NCBI GenBank assembly: GCA_044450785.1 | Contig: JBIOJM010000009.1 | Location: forward strand, 4,209-68,208 | DNA length: 64,000 nt | Direction: 5' to 3' | Source: JBIOJM01 sp044450785 | GTDB lineage: Bacteria > Planctomycetota > Planctomycetia > Isosphaerales > Isosphaeraceae | In this document: positions 47,835 through 55,542 of the stretch, piece after piece | Layout of the letters: every line of letters begins with the position of its first letter | Numbering within the stretch: the first letter of the stretch is position 1 | Notes under the pieces: model-generated | What the model was told of the DNA's origin: nothing | Database searches by the model: none | Seen by the model: only the letters and a program-made list of their open reading frames with translations | Made by a program: the position numbers and the translations under genes

Positions 47835-48095
47835 ATGGCCACCGACACGGGCCGCGAGATCGAGACGTTCTACCAATTCCTGGGCCAGCAGATCATGGAA
47901 GGTTCAGTCGATCTTTCTCCCGAGGAGTGCGTCGAGGCTTTCCGCGCCTATCAACGCGATCTCAATCGGCTCAACAAGGAACTTCAGCCTGCCATCGACC
48001 GGTTCGATCGAGGTGAACCCGGCTTACCTTTCGACGCGGAGGATGTAGAGCGTCGAGGTCGCGAGCGACTCGCCCGCGAAGGAATCACCGATTAA
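47835..48095 (+). CDS. Antitoxin-like small protein upstream of a broken ParE-type toxin
   Basis: 86 residues from ATG 47835, with GAGGAGAGG about nine bases upstream. It is acidic and helical (EECVEAFRAYQRDLNRLNKEL, EDVERRGRERLAREGITD), typical of antitoxins whose C-terminus binds a RelE/ParE toxin. The gene is followed after 15 bases by a toxin-type start (48111), so an antitoxin role is inferred from context; I do not recognise the sequence family with confidence. Confidence 0.6.
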   Translation: MATDTGREIETFYQFLGQQIMEGSVDLSPEECVEAFRAYQRDLNRLNKELQPAIDRFDRGEPGLPFDAEDVERRGRERLAREGITD

Positions 48096-48110
48096 GACGG
48101 ACCAATCCGC

Positions 48111-48461
48111 ATGCCCCACCTCGAGTTCGATGAGGACGCCCTCGCTGACCTCGATGGGATCTACGATGACCCCCTCACCCGGCCTGCGGCCGACCTCTCC
48201 CCCTGGGGCGAGGTGGAGACCACCGGGCCTCCCCGCACCGCCCGGCGATACCAACTACTCATCGCCCTCGCCCCGGCGGGGAGAGGGATGGGGTGAGGGG
48301 GTCGACGCGGTGGTGATCAGCGAGATGTCTCTGAATTCCGCATCTTTTCCGTCGGATCTTACGTCGTCATCTATCGGCCCTTGGAAGATGGAATCCGCGT
48401 ATTCAGAGTCTTCCTGGGACGTCGAAACTATCCAGCGCTCTTTCGCGACAGGCCCGTTTGA
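48111..48461 (+). pseudogene. Broken ParE/RelE-type toxin
   Basis: ATG 48111 opens MPHLEFDEDALADLDGIYDD, a RelE/ParE-type N-terminus. A GC-rich palindromic insert (48168-48303) brings a stop. Downstream, in the same reading phase, DVSEFRIFSVGSYVVIYRPL and DGIRVFRVFLGRRNY, ending LFRDRPV and a stop (48459-48461), form the usual toxin C-terminus. About 45 central residues are missing even when the insert is removed. The antitoxin gene upstream appears whole. Confidence 0.75.
48168..48303. repeat. Palindromic GC-rich insertion inside the toxin relic
   Basis: The ends gaccccctcaccc (48168-48180) and gggtgagggggtc (48291-48303) are a perfect 13-bp inverted repeat; more complementary GC segments (ctctcccc… and …ggggagag) lie within. 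Such ccctcaccc…gggtgaggg units are typical of dispersed repeats in many GC-rich genomes. Length about 136 bp, no coding potential; it resembles a MITE- or REP-type element. Confidence 0.7.
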
Positions 48462-48474
48462 GGCGATGTCCGAG

Positions 48475-48597
48475 CTTCGTCGGCGTGGAGATGGCGCGCG
48501 ATTCCAAAGGCGTCGCCGCGCATTGCTCGACCGACGAAAACGCCAACCTTTTCTTGGACAGCTTCATGGGCGGGCGGCGAGCGCGAAGGTATAGCCG
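48475..48597 (+). pseudogene. Diverged fragment duplicating the 3' end of the VWA gene
   Basis: The translated segment VEMARDSKGVAAHCSTDENA, then NLFLDSFMGGRRARRYSR, matches the last ~40 residues of the VWA protein (EEMARVSKGVAAYCSTDDIG…LVFDSFIGGRRTRRYNP). It starts abruptly after the toxin stop and has no stop of its own at the expected place. It is a relic of a second VWA gene or of an old tandem duplication 0.9 kb away. Confidence 0.8.
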
Positions 48598-48624
48598 CTG
48601 GGCTCTGAGCGACCGTCTCTTCCA

Positions 48625-49236
48625 TCAGCCTTCAGGGTTATCCAGCAGCTCTTTGAGCCGCGTCGATAGTTCGGCGGGAAGACGAGGCAGCCACGATTCG
48701 TCTACCAGCCCCACGTCGAGCATGTCGCGCAGATGCATCCGGTCCTTGTCTCGGAACGACGTCAACTTCATTTTCACAAGCGAATCGAGCGCTACGACAC
48801 GATACAGCGGAGTCGCTTCCGACTCGCCGATCTCGGGTGCTGGCACAGGGTCACCGGCGCGGACTCGTTCGCCGGCAAAGATGAGGTGGACCGCGTCGCG
48901 AGCCTTGGCTTTCGGCCCGTCGAGAAACATGTCGATTCCCTTGACATGCCGGTAGTTAAAGCCAGCTTTTGCCAGCGCAGACTTGGCGGCTTCAAGGTCC
49001 ACGCGCCTCAATAGGATGTCAACATCCTGAGTATTTCGCACGGAGGATTCATCAACTCGCCCCACGTGGGCCGCGACGGCATTGCCGCCGATCACCGCGT
49101 AAGGAATTCCCGCCTCCTCGAGCGCTCGGGCGGCCCGGTGCATCCGATCGCGGACTTTCTCCACGGCTCTTACCATCCTTTCCATGAGGTCTTCGTCGAT
49201 CAGAAGCTCGGTAAACCTTGACTCCTGAGTGTTCAT
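48625..49236 (-). CDS. Nucleotidyltransferase-fold protein (AbiEii/MNT-like)
   Basis: 203 residues from ATG 49236, which overlaps the upstream stop as ATGA; ATG 49242 is an alternative. The core AVIGGNAVAAHVGRVDESSVRNTQDVDILL has the GG…and DxD pattern of nucleotidyltransferases, followed by VHLIFAGERV and KMKLTSFRDKDRMHLRDMLD. Members of this fold act in toxin-antitoxin and tRNA/nucleotide modification, but many small ones are uncharacterised. It is translationally coupled to the radical-SAM-like gene, pointing to joint function. Confidence 0.72.
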   Translation of the reverse strand: MNTQESRFTELLIDEDLMERMVRAVEKVRDRMHRAARALEEAGIPYAVIGGNAVAAHVGRVDESSVRNTQDVDILLRRVDLEAAKSALAKAGFNYRHVKGIDMFLDGPKAKARDAVHLIFAGERVRAGDPVPAPEIGESEATPLYRVVALDSLVKMKLTSFRDKDRMHLRDMLDVGLVDESWLPRLPAELSTRLKELLDNPEG

Positions 49237-50582
49237 GTCCATTGCTTCTCCATCGTGTAAGGTAACACCTTGATGCCCCTCTTTTTCAGAGGTGCCAGGG
49301 CTTCCTTGAGCTTCGCCTGCTGTTCGGACCACGCCGGTCCCAGTAAGGGTGTCAAATCCTCCGGGCTCCGGTTCGGGTCGCGGATCTCATTCTCGTCGAG
49401 CAGAAACACGAAATCACCCGGGAAGAGGTCGAGTGACTCGACGAGCCGCGCTGTCAGCTCAACGTGCGGTTCGGCCCGTTCGACGCCGCCCGCGCCAACA
49501 AGCACCAGGATGCTGGCACCGAGACCGGCTGCCTTGAGATCGGCGAGCGTGGCGCGGAGGTCGTTGTCGTCCCAGGTGTGACGATGGATCGCTCGAGTCT
49601 CCGGGTCGCCCGACCAGACACCGAGACTCACTCGGATCAATCCCAGTGCGGCGTAGTCCAACCAGGCGGCACGCTCGGGTCGCGACGGAGCGAATTCGTC
49701 GAGCATCGCGTGAACGCCCTCGAGCCGAGAGGCGGTCTCGCCGGCATCGGCCGATCGATCGACCGCGCCACGGGGCGACGTTGTGACGAGAGGTAAAACC
49801 CTGCCGGCCGCGGTGAGATAAGCCTTGACGTCCTCTTCCGGCCGGTGCAATACGTTACTGCCCGCCAGGAAGACGATGCGGCTCTGTGAGAGACGACGGC
49901 CCCACAGCGCGGCGACTTCGCTCGCATGTCGTTCAAATTCTGCCGGCGTACGCGCGTGGGGCTCGACCGCCGGCGAACAGCCGGACCCGAAGTTGCCGGC
50001 GTCGCCCAAGGTTGCTTGCAGGACCACGGCGTTCTGGCATTCGGGAGGAAGGAAGGTGAGTGGTGCGCCGTAGGTCGCCAGGTAGCGCTCCCGGTGCGCA
50101 AACCAGGCGGCGGCGTCCCATCGGACGATTCGATCCAGGAACTCGCGAAGGTCGTTCGATTCGAGCGGCCGAGCCTTGAGCGGCGGCGGTTCCGTCCGCC
50201 CGAGGCGTTCCGCGTCCAGATCGGCGATCATTTCCAGCGCCATCGAGCGGATCCTCGAGTCGAAGTCGCTCGATTCCGCGTAACCCAACGTTTGACGCTT
50301 CAAGACGAGGTTCGGTCCCTCGCGGATCCGATCGATGGTCTGGATCGTCGCATCGAGCCCCTTCAGGAAATGCGTTCCGTCGACGAAAGCCCGCTGCCAG
50401 CGCCCTTCGAGGTCGAAGTGGTAGATCGGGGCGTCTCCGAAGTAAATGGAAAAGGCCCCCGGCTTGAACCCGGCAAAGATCGGATCGCCCGGCGTGGTCA
50501 GCCGGTCTAGCCCGATGCGTCTTCGATACAGGGCCCCCTGTTCCAGGAGACAGACGGCCTCGGTGGTGTGGTTCTCGGCCAT
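49233..50582 (-). CDS. Radical-SAM-like TIM-barrel protein without the Cys cluster
   Basis: 449 residues from ATG 50582. The C-terminal half has the pattern of radical SAM proteins: IRVSLGVWSGDPETRAIHRHTWDDNDLRATLADLKAAGLG, then VLVGAGGVERAEPHVELTARLVESL and FVFLLDENEIRD. At the position where CxxxCxxC is expected, after FLPPECQNAVVLQATLGDAG, only NFGSGCSP remains, so [4Fe-4S] binding and catalysis are unlikely. The N-terminal ~170 residues (FAGFKPGAFSIYFGDAPIYHFDLEGRWQRAFVDG) are a separate beta-rich domain. It precedes the nucleotidyltransferase gene with overlap. Assignment of the fold is by eye and moderate. Confidence 0.55.
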   Translation of the reverse strand: MAENHTTEAVCLLEQGALYRRRIGLDRLTTPGDPIFAGFKPGAFSIYFGDAPIYHFDLEGRWQRAFVDGTHFLKGLDATIQTIDRIREGPNLVLKRQTLGYAESSDFDSRIRSMALEMIADLDAERLGRTEPPPLKARPLESNDLREFLDRIVRWDAAAWFAHRERYLATYGAPLTFLPPECQNAVVLQATLGDAGNFGSGCSPAVEPHARTPAEFERHASEVAALWGRRLSQSRIVFLAGSNVLHRPEEDVKAYLTAAGRVLPLVTTSPRGAVDRSADAGETASRLEGVHAMLDEFAPSRPERAAWLDYAALGLIRVSLGVWSGDPETRAIHRHTWDDNDLRATLADLKAAGLGASILVLVGAGGVERAEPHVELTARLVESLDLFPGDFVFLLDENEIRDPNRSPEDLTPLLGPAWSEQQAKLKEALAPLKKRGIKVLPYTMEKQWT

Positions 50583-50697
50583 AAGAGTCGTTCTCCTCGA
50601 AATCGCTCTCCTCGAAACGGTGGACATTCATTATAGTACGCAATTCGGAGGAATCCCGCCCGCGCCGGAACGGGCGAGCCAGGATGGTCGACCCGCG

Positions 50698-52476
50698 ATG
50701 CTGCGATCCGCGGGCTGGGAGGATGGAACCGTGGTCCAGGAGGAGATGCCCTCGACCGACGCCGTGGCGGCCTCCGTCCCGCGTGCGAGCTGGTGGCGCT
50801 CGGGCTGGATCGAGCCGGTCGCGATCGTGATCCTGGCGCTCGTCCTGAATCTGGCGGGCAACGACCGCACGGGGCTCTGGGATCGGGACGAGCCGAGGTA
50901 CGCCGTCTGCGTGCGCGAAATGCGGGCGCGCGGCGACTGGATCTTTCCGACCTTCAACGGCGAGCCGCGCTATCATAAGCCGATCCTGATCTACTGGTTG
51001 ATGGGGCTGGGGACGGCCCTCGGCGGAGACAACCCGTTCGGCGTGCGGCTGGTTTCGGCGTTTGCCGGCGCGGCGACCGTGCTCGGCGTTTGGGTGCTGG
51101 GCAACAGGATGTTCGGTCCGCGCGGCGGGCGGCTGGCCGCCTTGATCCTGGCGACCTCGCCGATCGTGGTCGCCGAGTCGAAGCTGGCGACGACCGACGC
51201 GACGTTGGCCCTTTGGCTGTTCGGATGTCAGTTTTGCCTCTGGGAGCTGGGTCGGCGGCCGTCACGGTTTAGTGCTGGCCTCTTCTGGATCTTCTTGAGT
51301 CTGGCGACCTTGACCAAGGGGCCCGTCGGAGCAGCCTTGATCGCGTCGTCGTCGCTCTTGGCCTGGTGGTGGGGGTGGCCTGCCTCCGCGTGGAAACGAT
51401 TGCACTGGCGGGCCGGCCTCGCCGGCTTTGTGCTCTTGACGTTGCCCTGGTACGTGGCGATCAGCATCTCGTCGGGTGGCGAGTTCCTCCGGTTTGCCGT
51501 GGGCCGGCAGATTGTCCACCGAGTCGCATCCGACATGGAGGCACACGGCGGTTTTCCCGGTTATTACCCGCTTGTGTCGGCCCTGGTCTTCTATCCCTGG
51601 TCGGCGCTCATTCCCGCGGCGCTCGCCGGGGCTTGGTTGCGTCGCAAGTCCGATTCCACCTTTGGCTTTCTGATAGGTTGGGTGGTTGGACCACTGCTCC
51701 TCCTCGAGTGTTTCCGCACCAAGTTGATCCATTACTATTTGCCGGCGTTTCCGGCGTGTGCCCTCCTGGTGACATGGCTGGTCCTGGCGGTATCGGCCGA
51801 CGGGGTAAACGTGCGCCGCTGGCCCTTGGGGCGGCTGGGGCTCGCCCTCCTGGTCGGGATCGGGTTGGCGGGCACCGTGCTCATGATCGCGGGGGCGGCG
51901 ATGGTGCAGGGGGGGCTCGGGCCGCCGATGCTCCTGGTCGCGGTCTTGATTGCCGCCGGGACCTTGATCGGCACGTCGTGGTTTCAACAAGGAGCGACCG
52001 ACCGGGCGGTCTACACCCTGGCCGCGACCTGGGCGGTCGTGCTCCTGGCCTGCGCCGGCTGGCTAATCCCGCTCGCCGAGCGCTACCGGACGTCGAAGTT
52101 GATCGGCGAGCGGTTGGCAAGCCTATCGGCCTCGACGGGGTTCGACCCCGTCTTGCTCGAATACCAGGAGCCCGGCGTTGTCTACGCCCTGGGACGACCG
52201 ATCGCCACCACGCGCGATCGCGATGGGTTCTTTGCCCATCTCACGGGAGGACGGTCGATTCTCACGGTCGCACTCTCCAGTGAGATCGATGTGATGCGCC
52301 GTCACTTCGGGCTGGTGGTGACCCCGCTCGAGCAAGTCGACGGCTACGTCCTGACCAAAGGGAAGAAACAGACGCTCTTCGTCGCCGTCGTGCGGCAAAG
52401 GGACGAACCGTTCGTCGCTCCGGCGTCAACGTCCTCCGCGCGGCGGATTGGACTCAAGGAGACGCTCGTAAAGTGA
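50698..52476 (+). CDS. ArnT/PMT-family membrane glycosyltransferase
   Basis: 592 residues from ATG 50698; ATG 50746 is an alternative with GGAGGAG too close. About ten to twelve hydrophobic helices. The GT83-type motifs are LWDRDEPRYAVCVREMRARGDW (DEP/R acceptor-donor loop) and GEPRYHKPILIYWLM, with LATLTKGPVGAALI later. Family enzymes transfer sugars from a polyprenyl-phosphate donor to lipid A or other surface acceptors at the outer face of the inner membrane. Its 3' end overlaps the convergent glycosyltransferase gene by 51 bases. Confidence 0.9.
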   Translation: MLRSAGWEDGTVVQEEMPSTDAVAASVPRASWWRSGWIEPVAIVILALVLNLAGNDRTGLWDRDEPRYAVCVREMRARGDWIFPTFNGEPRYHKPILIYWLMGLGTALGGDNPFGVRLVSAFAGAATVLGVWVLGNRMFGPRGGRLAALILATSPIVVAESKLATTDATLALWLFGCQFCLWELGRRPSRFSAGLFWIFLSLATLTKGPVGAALIASSSLLAWWWGWPASAWKRLHWRAGLAGFVLLTLPWYVAISISSGGEFLRFAVGRQIVHRVASDMEAHGGFPGYYPLVSALVFYPWSALIPAALAGAWLRRKSDSTFGFLIGWVVGPLLLLECFRTKLIHYYLPAFPACALLVTWLVLAVSADGVNVRRWPLGRLGLALLVGIGLAGTVLMIAGAAMVQGGLGPPMLLVAVLIAAGTLIGTSWFQQGATDRAVYTLAATWAVVLLACAGWLIPLAERYRTSKLIGERLASLSASTGFDPVLLEYQEPGVVYALGRPIATTRDRDGFFAHLTGGRSILTVALSSEIDVMRRHFGLVVTPLEQVDGYVLTKGKKQTLFVAVVRQRDEPFVAPASTSSARRIGLKETLVK

Positions 52477-53601
52477 GCGGAGCTGCTGGGTCATGGTCTC
52501 GTGTCGAAACTGGTTGGCAAATCGGCGGCGGCCCTCTTGCCCGAGGACGGCGCGGGCCTCCGGGTCGGCGGCCAGGTCGAGGATTGCGCGCCGCAACCCT
52601 GGCAGGTCACGCGGCTCGAGCAGGATGCCCGTATCGGGTAGCACGACCTCCCGGGCGCCGTCGACGTCGTAGCTGATCACGGGGCGACCGACCAGGAGCG
52701 CCTGGGGCAAGACGCGAGCCAGTCCCTCGCGGAGGCTGGGGTGGATGACGGCGTCGACTGCGCCCAAGAGCTCGGGGATGCGATCGGGCGAAACGAGTCC
52801 GGTGAGGATGAACGAGCGACGGATGCCCAGCCGGTCCAGGTCAGCAATCAGGCGGTCGCGGAGGATGCCGTCGCCGATCCAGACGAACTTGACCTTGGGG
52901 TTGGAAGCAAGCACGTCTGCAGCGACGGCGACGATATCGTCGTGCCCCTTGAGCTCGAAGAGGCGCGCGACCGTGGCGAAAGCGACTTCGTCGCTGGCCA
53001 GCCCAAGCTCGCGCCGAACTTCGTCGCGCGGACGTCGCGGGTGCAGGAACGCGTCCGCGTCCATGCCGCTGTAGACGGTCAGGAACTGGTGTGGCCGGCC
53101 CACGCCGGCGGCCAGGGCCTGTGCCGTCATGGCGTCGCACACACTGACGATCGCATGAGCCCGTCGCGCCGCCCACCGCTCGAGCGCGACATAGAGACGA
53201 TTCTTCAGCCGTGTCTCGAATGGCCCAAAGGGCAAGCCGTGGATCGTATGAACGACCGCCGGCACCTGCTCGTGCCAGGCCGCGGCACGGCCGAGGATGC
53301 CCGCCTTCGAGCTGTGCGTGTGCACGACCTCCGGCCTCAGCTTCCGAAAGACCGCGCGGAGCCGGCGGTAGGCTCGCAGGTCGACCAGTGGCCGGATTGG
53401 CCGGACCAGCTCGGGCAGGACCTCGACTTTCAGACCGCGCCGCGCTGCACTTTCGAAAAGATCGCCCTCGGGGCCTTCCGCCGGCCCTGTGATCAGCGTC
53501 ACATCGTCATGATACTGGTCGTGCAGTCCCTGGACCGTCAGCAGCGTGTTCTCCTGGGCGCCGCCGATGATCAGCCGGGTGATGACGTGGACGATCCGCA
53601 T
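52426..53601 (-). CDS. GT4-family glycosyltransferase
   Basis: 391 residues from ATG 53601. N-terminal Rossmann domain RIVHVITRLIIGGAQENTL, then VVHTHSSKAGILGRAAA; the C-terminal domain holds VARLFELKGHDDIVAVAADV, IGDGILRDRL, and the retaining-enzyme motif HPSLREGLARVLPQALLVGRPVIS (E-x7-E type). It probably adds a sugar to a lipid-linked or cell-surface glycan. Overlaps the truA 3' end by 31 bases on the same strand and the ArnT-like gene on the other. Cytoplasmic or membrane-associated. Confidence 0.92.
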   Translation of the reverse strand: MRIVHVITRLIIGGAQENTLLTVQGLHDQYHDDVTLITGPAEGPEGDLFESAARRGLKVEVLPELVRPIRPLVDLRAYRRLRAVFRKLRPEVVHTHSSKAGILGRAAAWHEQVPAVVHTIHGLPFGPFETRLKNRLYVALERWAARRAHAIVSVCDAMTAQALAAGVGRPHQFLTVYSGMDADAFLHPRRPRDEVRRELGLASDEVAFATVARLFELKGHDDIVAVAADVLASNPKVKFVWIGDGILRDRLIADLDRLGIRRSFILTGLVSPDRIPELLGAVDAVIHPSLREGLARVLPQALLVGRPVISYDVDGAREVVLPDTGILLEPRDLPGLRRAILDLAADPEARAVLGQEGRRRFANQFRHETMTQQLRSLYERLLESNPPRGGR

Positions 53602-54335
53602 CGATAGTCTACCTTGACCAGGAATAAACCCTGTGGGGGCGCCGTCGGCCCTGCCTCGACCCTGTTCTCGGCCGCGAGCACGTCGGCCACCCACGCTTGG
53701 GGGCGCTTGCCGGCGCCCACCCGCATCAGCGTGCCCGCGATCGACCGGACCATATTGTAAAGGAACCCGTCGGCCTCGACCTCGATCGTAACGAACGCGC
53801 TGGAGCGTTCCACGGCCAGGTCGAGGATGGTGCGCACGCTGCTCGTGCGATTGGGCCAGTCGGTCTCGAAGCTGTGGAAGTCGTGCCGTCCCAGCAGCAG
53901 CCGCCCCGCGTGGTTCATGGCTTCCTCGTCGAGTGGCGGACGAACATGCCAGCTATATCGAAGCTCGAACGGGCTAGCGACGGGCCCGTTGTCGATCACG
54001 TAGCGGTACCGCTTCGATTTCGCGTCGAGCGTGGCATGGAACGCCTGCGGCCTTTCCTCGGCCTCGAGCACGCGAATGTCGGGAGGCATGAGAGCGTTGA
54101 GCGCCCGAACGAATGTCGCCGGGGAGTGGCGTGAGACAGTCAGGAAGTGGACGACCTGGCCCAGCGCGTGAACCCCGGCGTCGGTGCGGCTGCTGGCGGT
54201 CGCGATCGTCCGGCCCCCGCTCAACTGATCGAGGGCTCCTTCGAGGACTTGTTGAACCGTCCTCAGCCCCGGCTGGCGCTGCCAACCGTGAAAGTCGGTG
54301 CCGTCGTAGCAGAGGGTGAGCTTGATGTTTCGCAT
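53571..54335 (-). CDS. truA: tRNA pseudouridine(38-40) synthase
   Basis: 254 residues from ATG 54335. It converts U38-U40 of many tRNAs to pseudouridine. The family signature SSRTDAGVHALGQVVHF contains the catalytic Asp; LCYDGTDFHGWQRQPG at the start and FLYNMVRSIAGTLMRVG at the end also fit. Length is standard. It is between asd (13 bases upstream on the strand) and the glycosyltransferase, with which it overlaps, so the three form a likely transcription unit. Confidence 0.96.
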   Translation of the reverse strand: MRNIKLTLCYDGTDFHGWQRQPGLRTVQQVLEGALDQLSGGRTIATASSRTDAGVHALGQVVHFLTVSRHSPATFVRALNALMPPDIRVLEAEERPQAFHATLDAKSKRYRYVIDNGPVASPFELRYSWHVRPPLDEEAMNHAGRLLLGRHDFHSFETDWPNRTSSVRTILDLAVERSSAFVTIEVEADGFLYNMVRSIAGTLMRVGAGKRPQAWVADVLAAENRVEAGPTAPPQGLFLVKVDYRCGSSTSSPG

Positions 54336-54348
54336 CGCCAAGATCGGT

Positions 54349-55368
54349 TCACACACGAACGGGCGCAAGCTCGAGCAGTTTCTCGGCGATCTGCACGGCG
54401 TTGGTGGCCGCCCCCTTGCGGAGGTTGTCGCTGACGCACCAGAAGAGCAGGACATTGGGCCGGCCGAGGTCTTGGCGGATCCGGCCGACGAAGACGTCGT
54501 CCTTACCGGCGGCCAGGGCGGCCAGGGGATACGCGTTCGACAGGGGGTCGTCAACGACCGTCACGCCCGGCGATTCGGCCCAGATCGCTCGTGCCTGGGC
54601 GGGCGAGATCGGCCGCTCCGTCTCGACCAGGATCGACTCGCTGTGGCAGAGCGCCACCGGCACCCGCACGCAAGTCGGGCACACGTCGATGGTCGAGTCT
54701 CCCATGATCTTGCGGGTCTCGTTGACCATCTTCATCTCTTCCTTGGTGTAGCCGTTGGGCAGGAATTCATCGATCTGCGGGATGCAGTTGCCGACGATCG
54801 GATGGGGGAACTTGGACGGAGCCGGTATCGCGGTCTTGTGGACGTGTGCCTCGATCTGGGCCTCGAGCTCGTGAATGCCTTTCATCCCGGCGCCGGCGAC
54901 GGATTGATACGTGCTCACGACGACCCGCCGCACTCGGACGGCGTCGTGCAACGGCTTGAGCGCGACGACCATCTGAATGGTCGAGCAGTTGGGGTTGGCG
55001 ATGATCCCATGGTGCCTCTGGATGTCCTGGGGGTTGACTTCGGGGACGACCAGGGGCACGTCCGGATCCATCCGGAAGGCGCTCGAGTTGTCGACGACGA
55101 CGGCGCCGGAAGCCGCCGCGGCCGGGCTCCACTGCCGCGAGACGAAGGCCGGCGTGCTCGACAGCACGATCTCGACTCCCGAGAACGCCGCGGCGGACAG
55201 CTCTTCGATCGAATGAATCTCGCCGCGAAACCGCACTGACTTGCCCACGCTGCGCGGGGAGGCGAGAAACTTGATCGACGCGACCGGAAACCGCCGTTCC
55301 TCCAGCAGCCGATAGATCCGCTCGCCCACGGCACCGCTGGCCCCGACGACTGCGACGTGTTTCATCAT
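54349..55368 (-). CDS. asd: Aspartate-semialdehyde dehydrogenase
   Basis: 339 residues from ATG 55368 (ATG 55365 also possible). It reduces aspartyl phosphate to the semialdehyde for lysine, DAP, threonine and methionine synthesis. The NADP-binding VAVVGASGAVGERIYRLL is near the start; the active-site Cys is in IANPNCSTIQM near residue 130; STYQSVAGAGMKGIHEL and the His in the VPVALCHSESI region follow. Complete and of normal size. First gene of the asd-truA-glycosyltransferase run. Confidence 0.96.
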   Translation of the reverse strand: MMKHVAVVGASGAVGERIYRLLEERRFPVASIKFLASPRSVGKSVRFRGEIHSIEELSAAAFSGVEIVLSSTPAFVSRQWSPAAAASGAVVVDNSSAFRMDPDVPLVVPEVNPQDIQRHHGIIANPNCSTIQMVVALKPLHDAVRVRRVVVSTYQSVAGAGMKGIHELEAQIEAHVHKTAIPAPSKFPHPIVGNCIPQIDEFLPNGYTKEEMKMVNETRKIMGDSTIDVCPTCVRVPVALCHSESILVETERPISPAQARAIWAESPGVTVVDDPLSNAYPLAALAAGKDDVFVGRIRQDLGRPNVLLFWCVSDNLRKGAATNAVQIAEKLLELAPVRV

Positions 55369-55542
55369 CCACCTCCGCTTGCTTGACGGTCCGCGACGAC
55401 CACCCTGCTCCACGTCCTACGATACGCATCGACCGCCGGGAAATCCAGGTGACCCGGGTCGAGCACGCCGGCGCGGAATTGTCAACTGTCCGGCGAGCGA
55501 CGGCGTCTATAGAATAGGGACGAGCCGGAGCCGTGGGTCATC

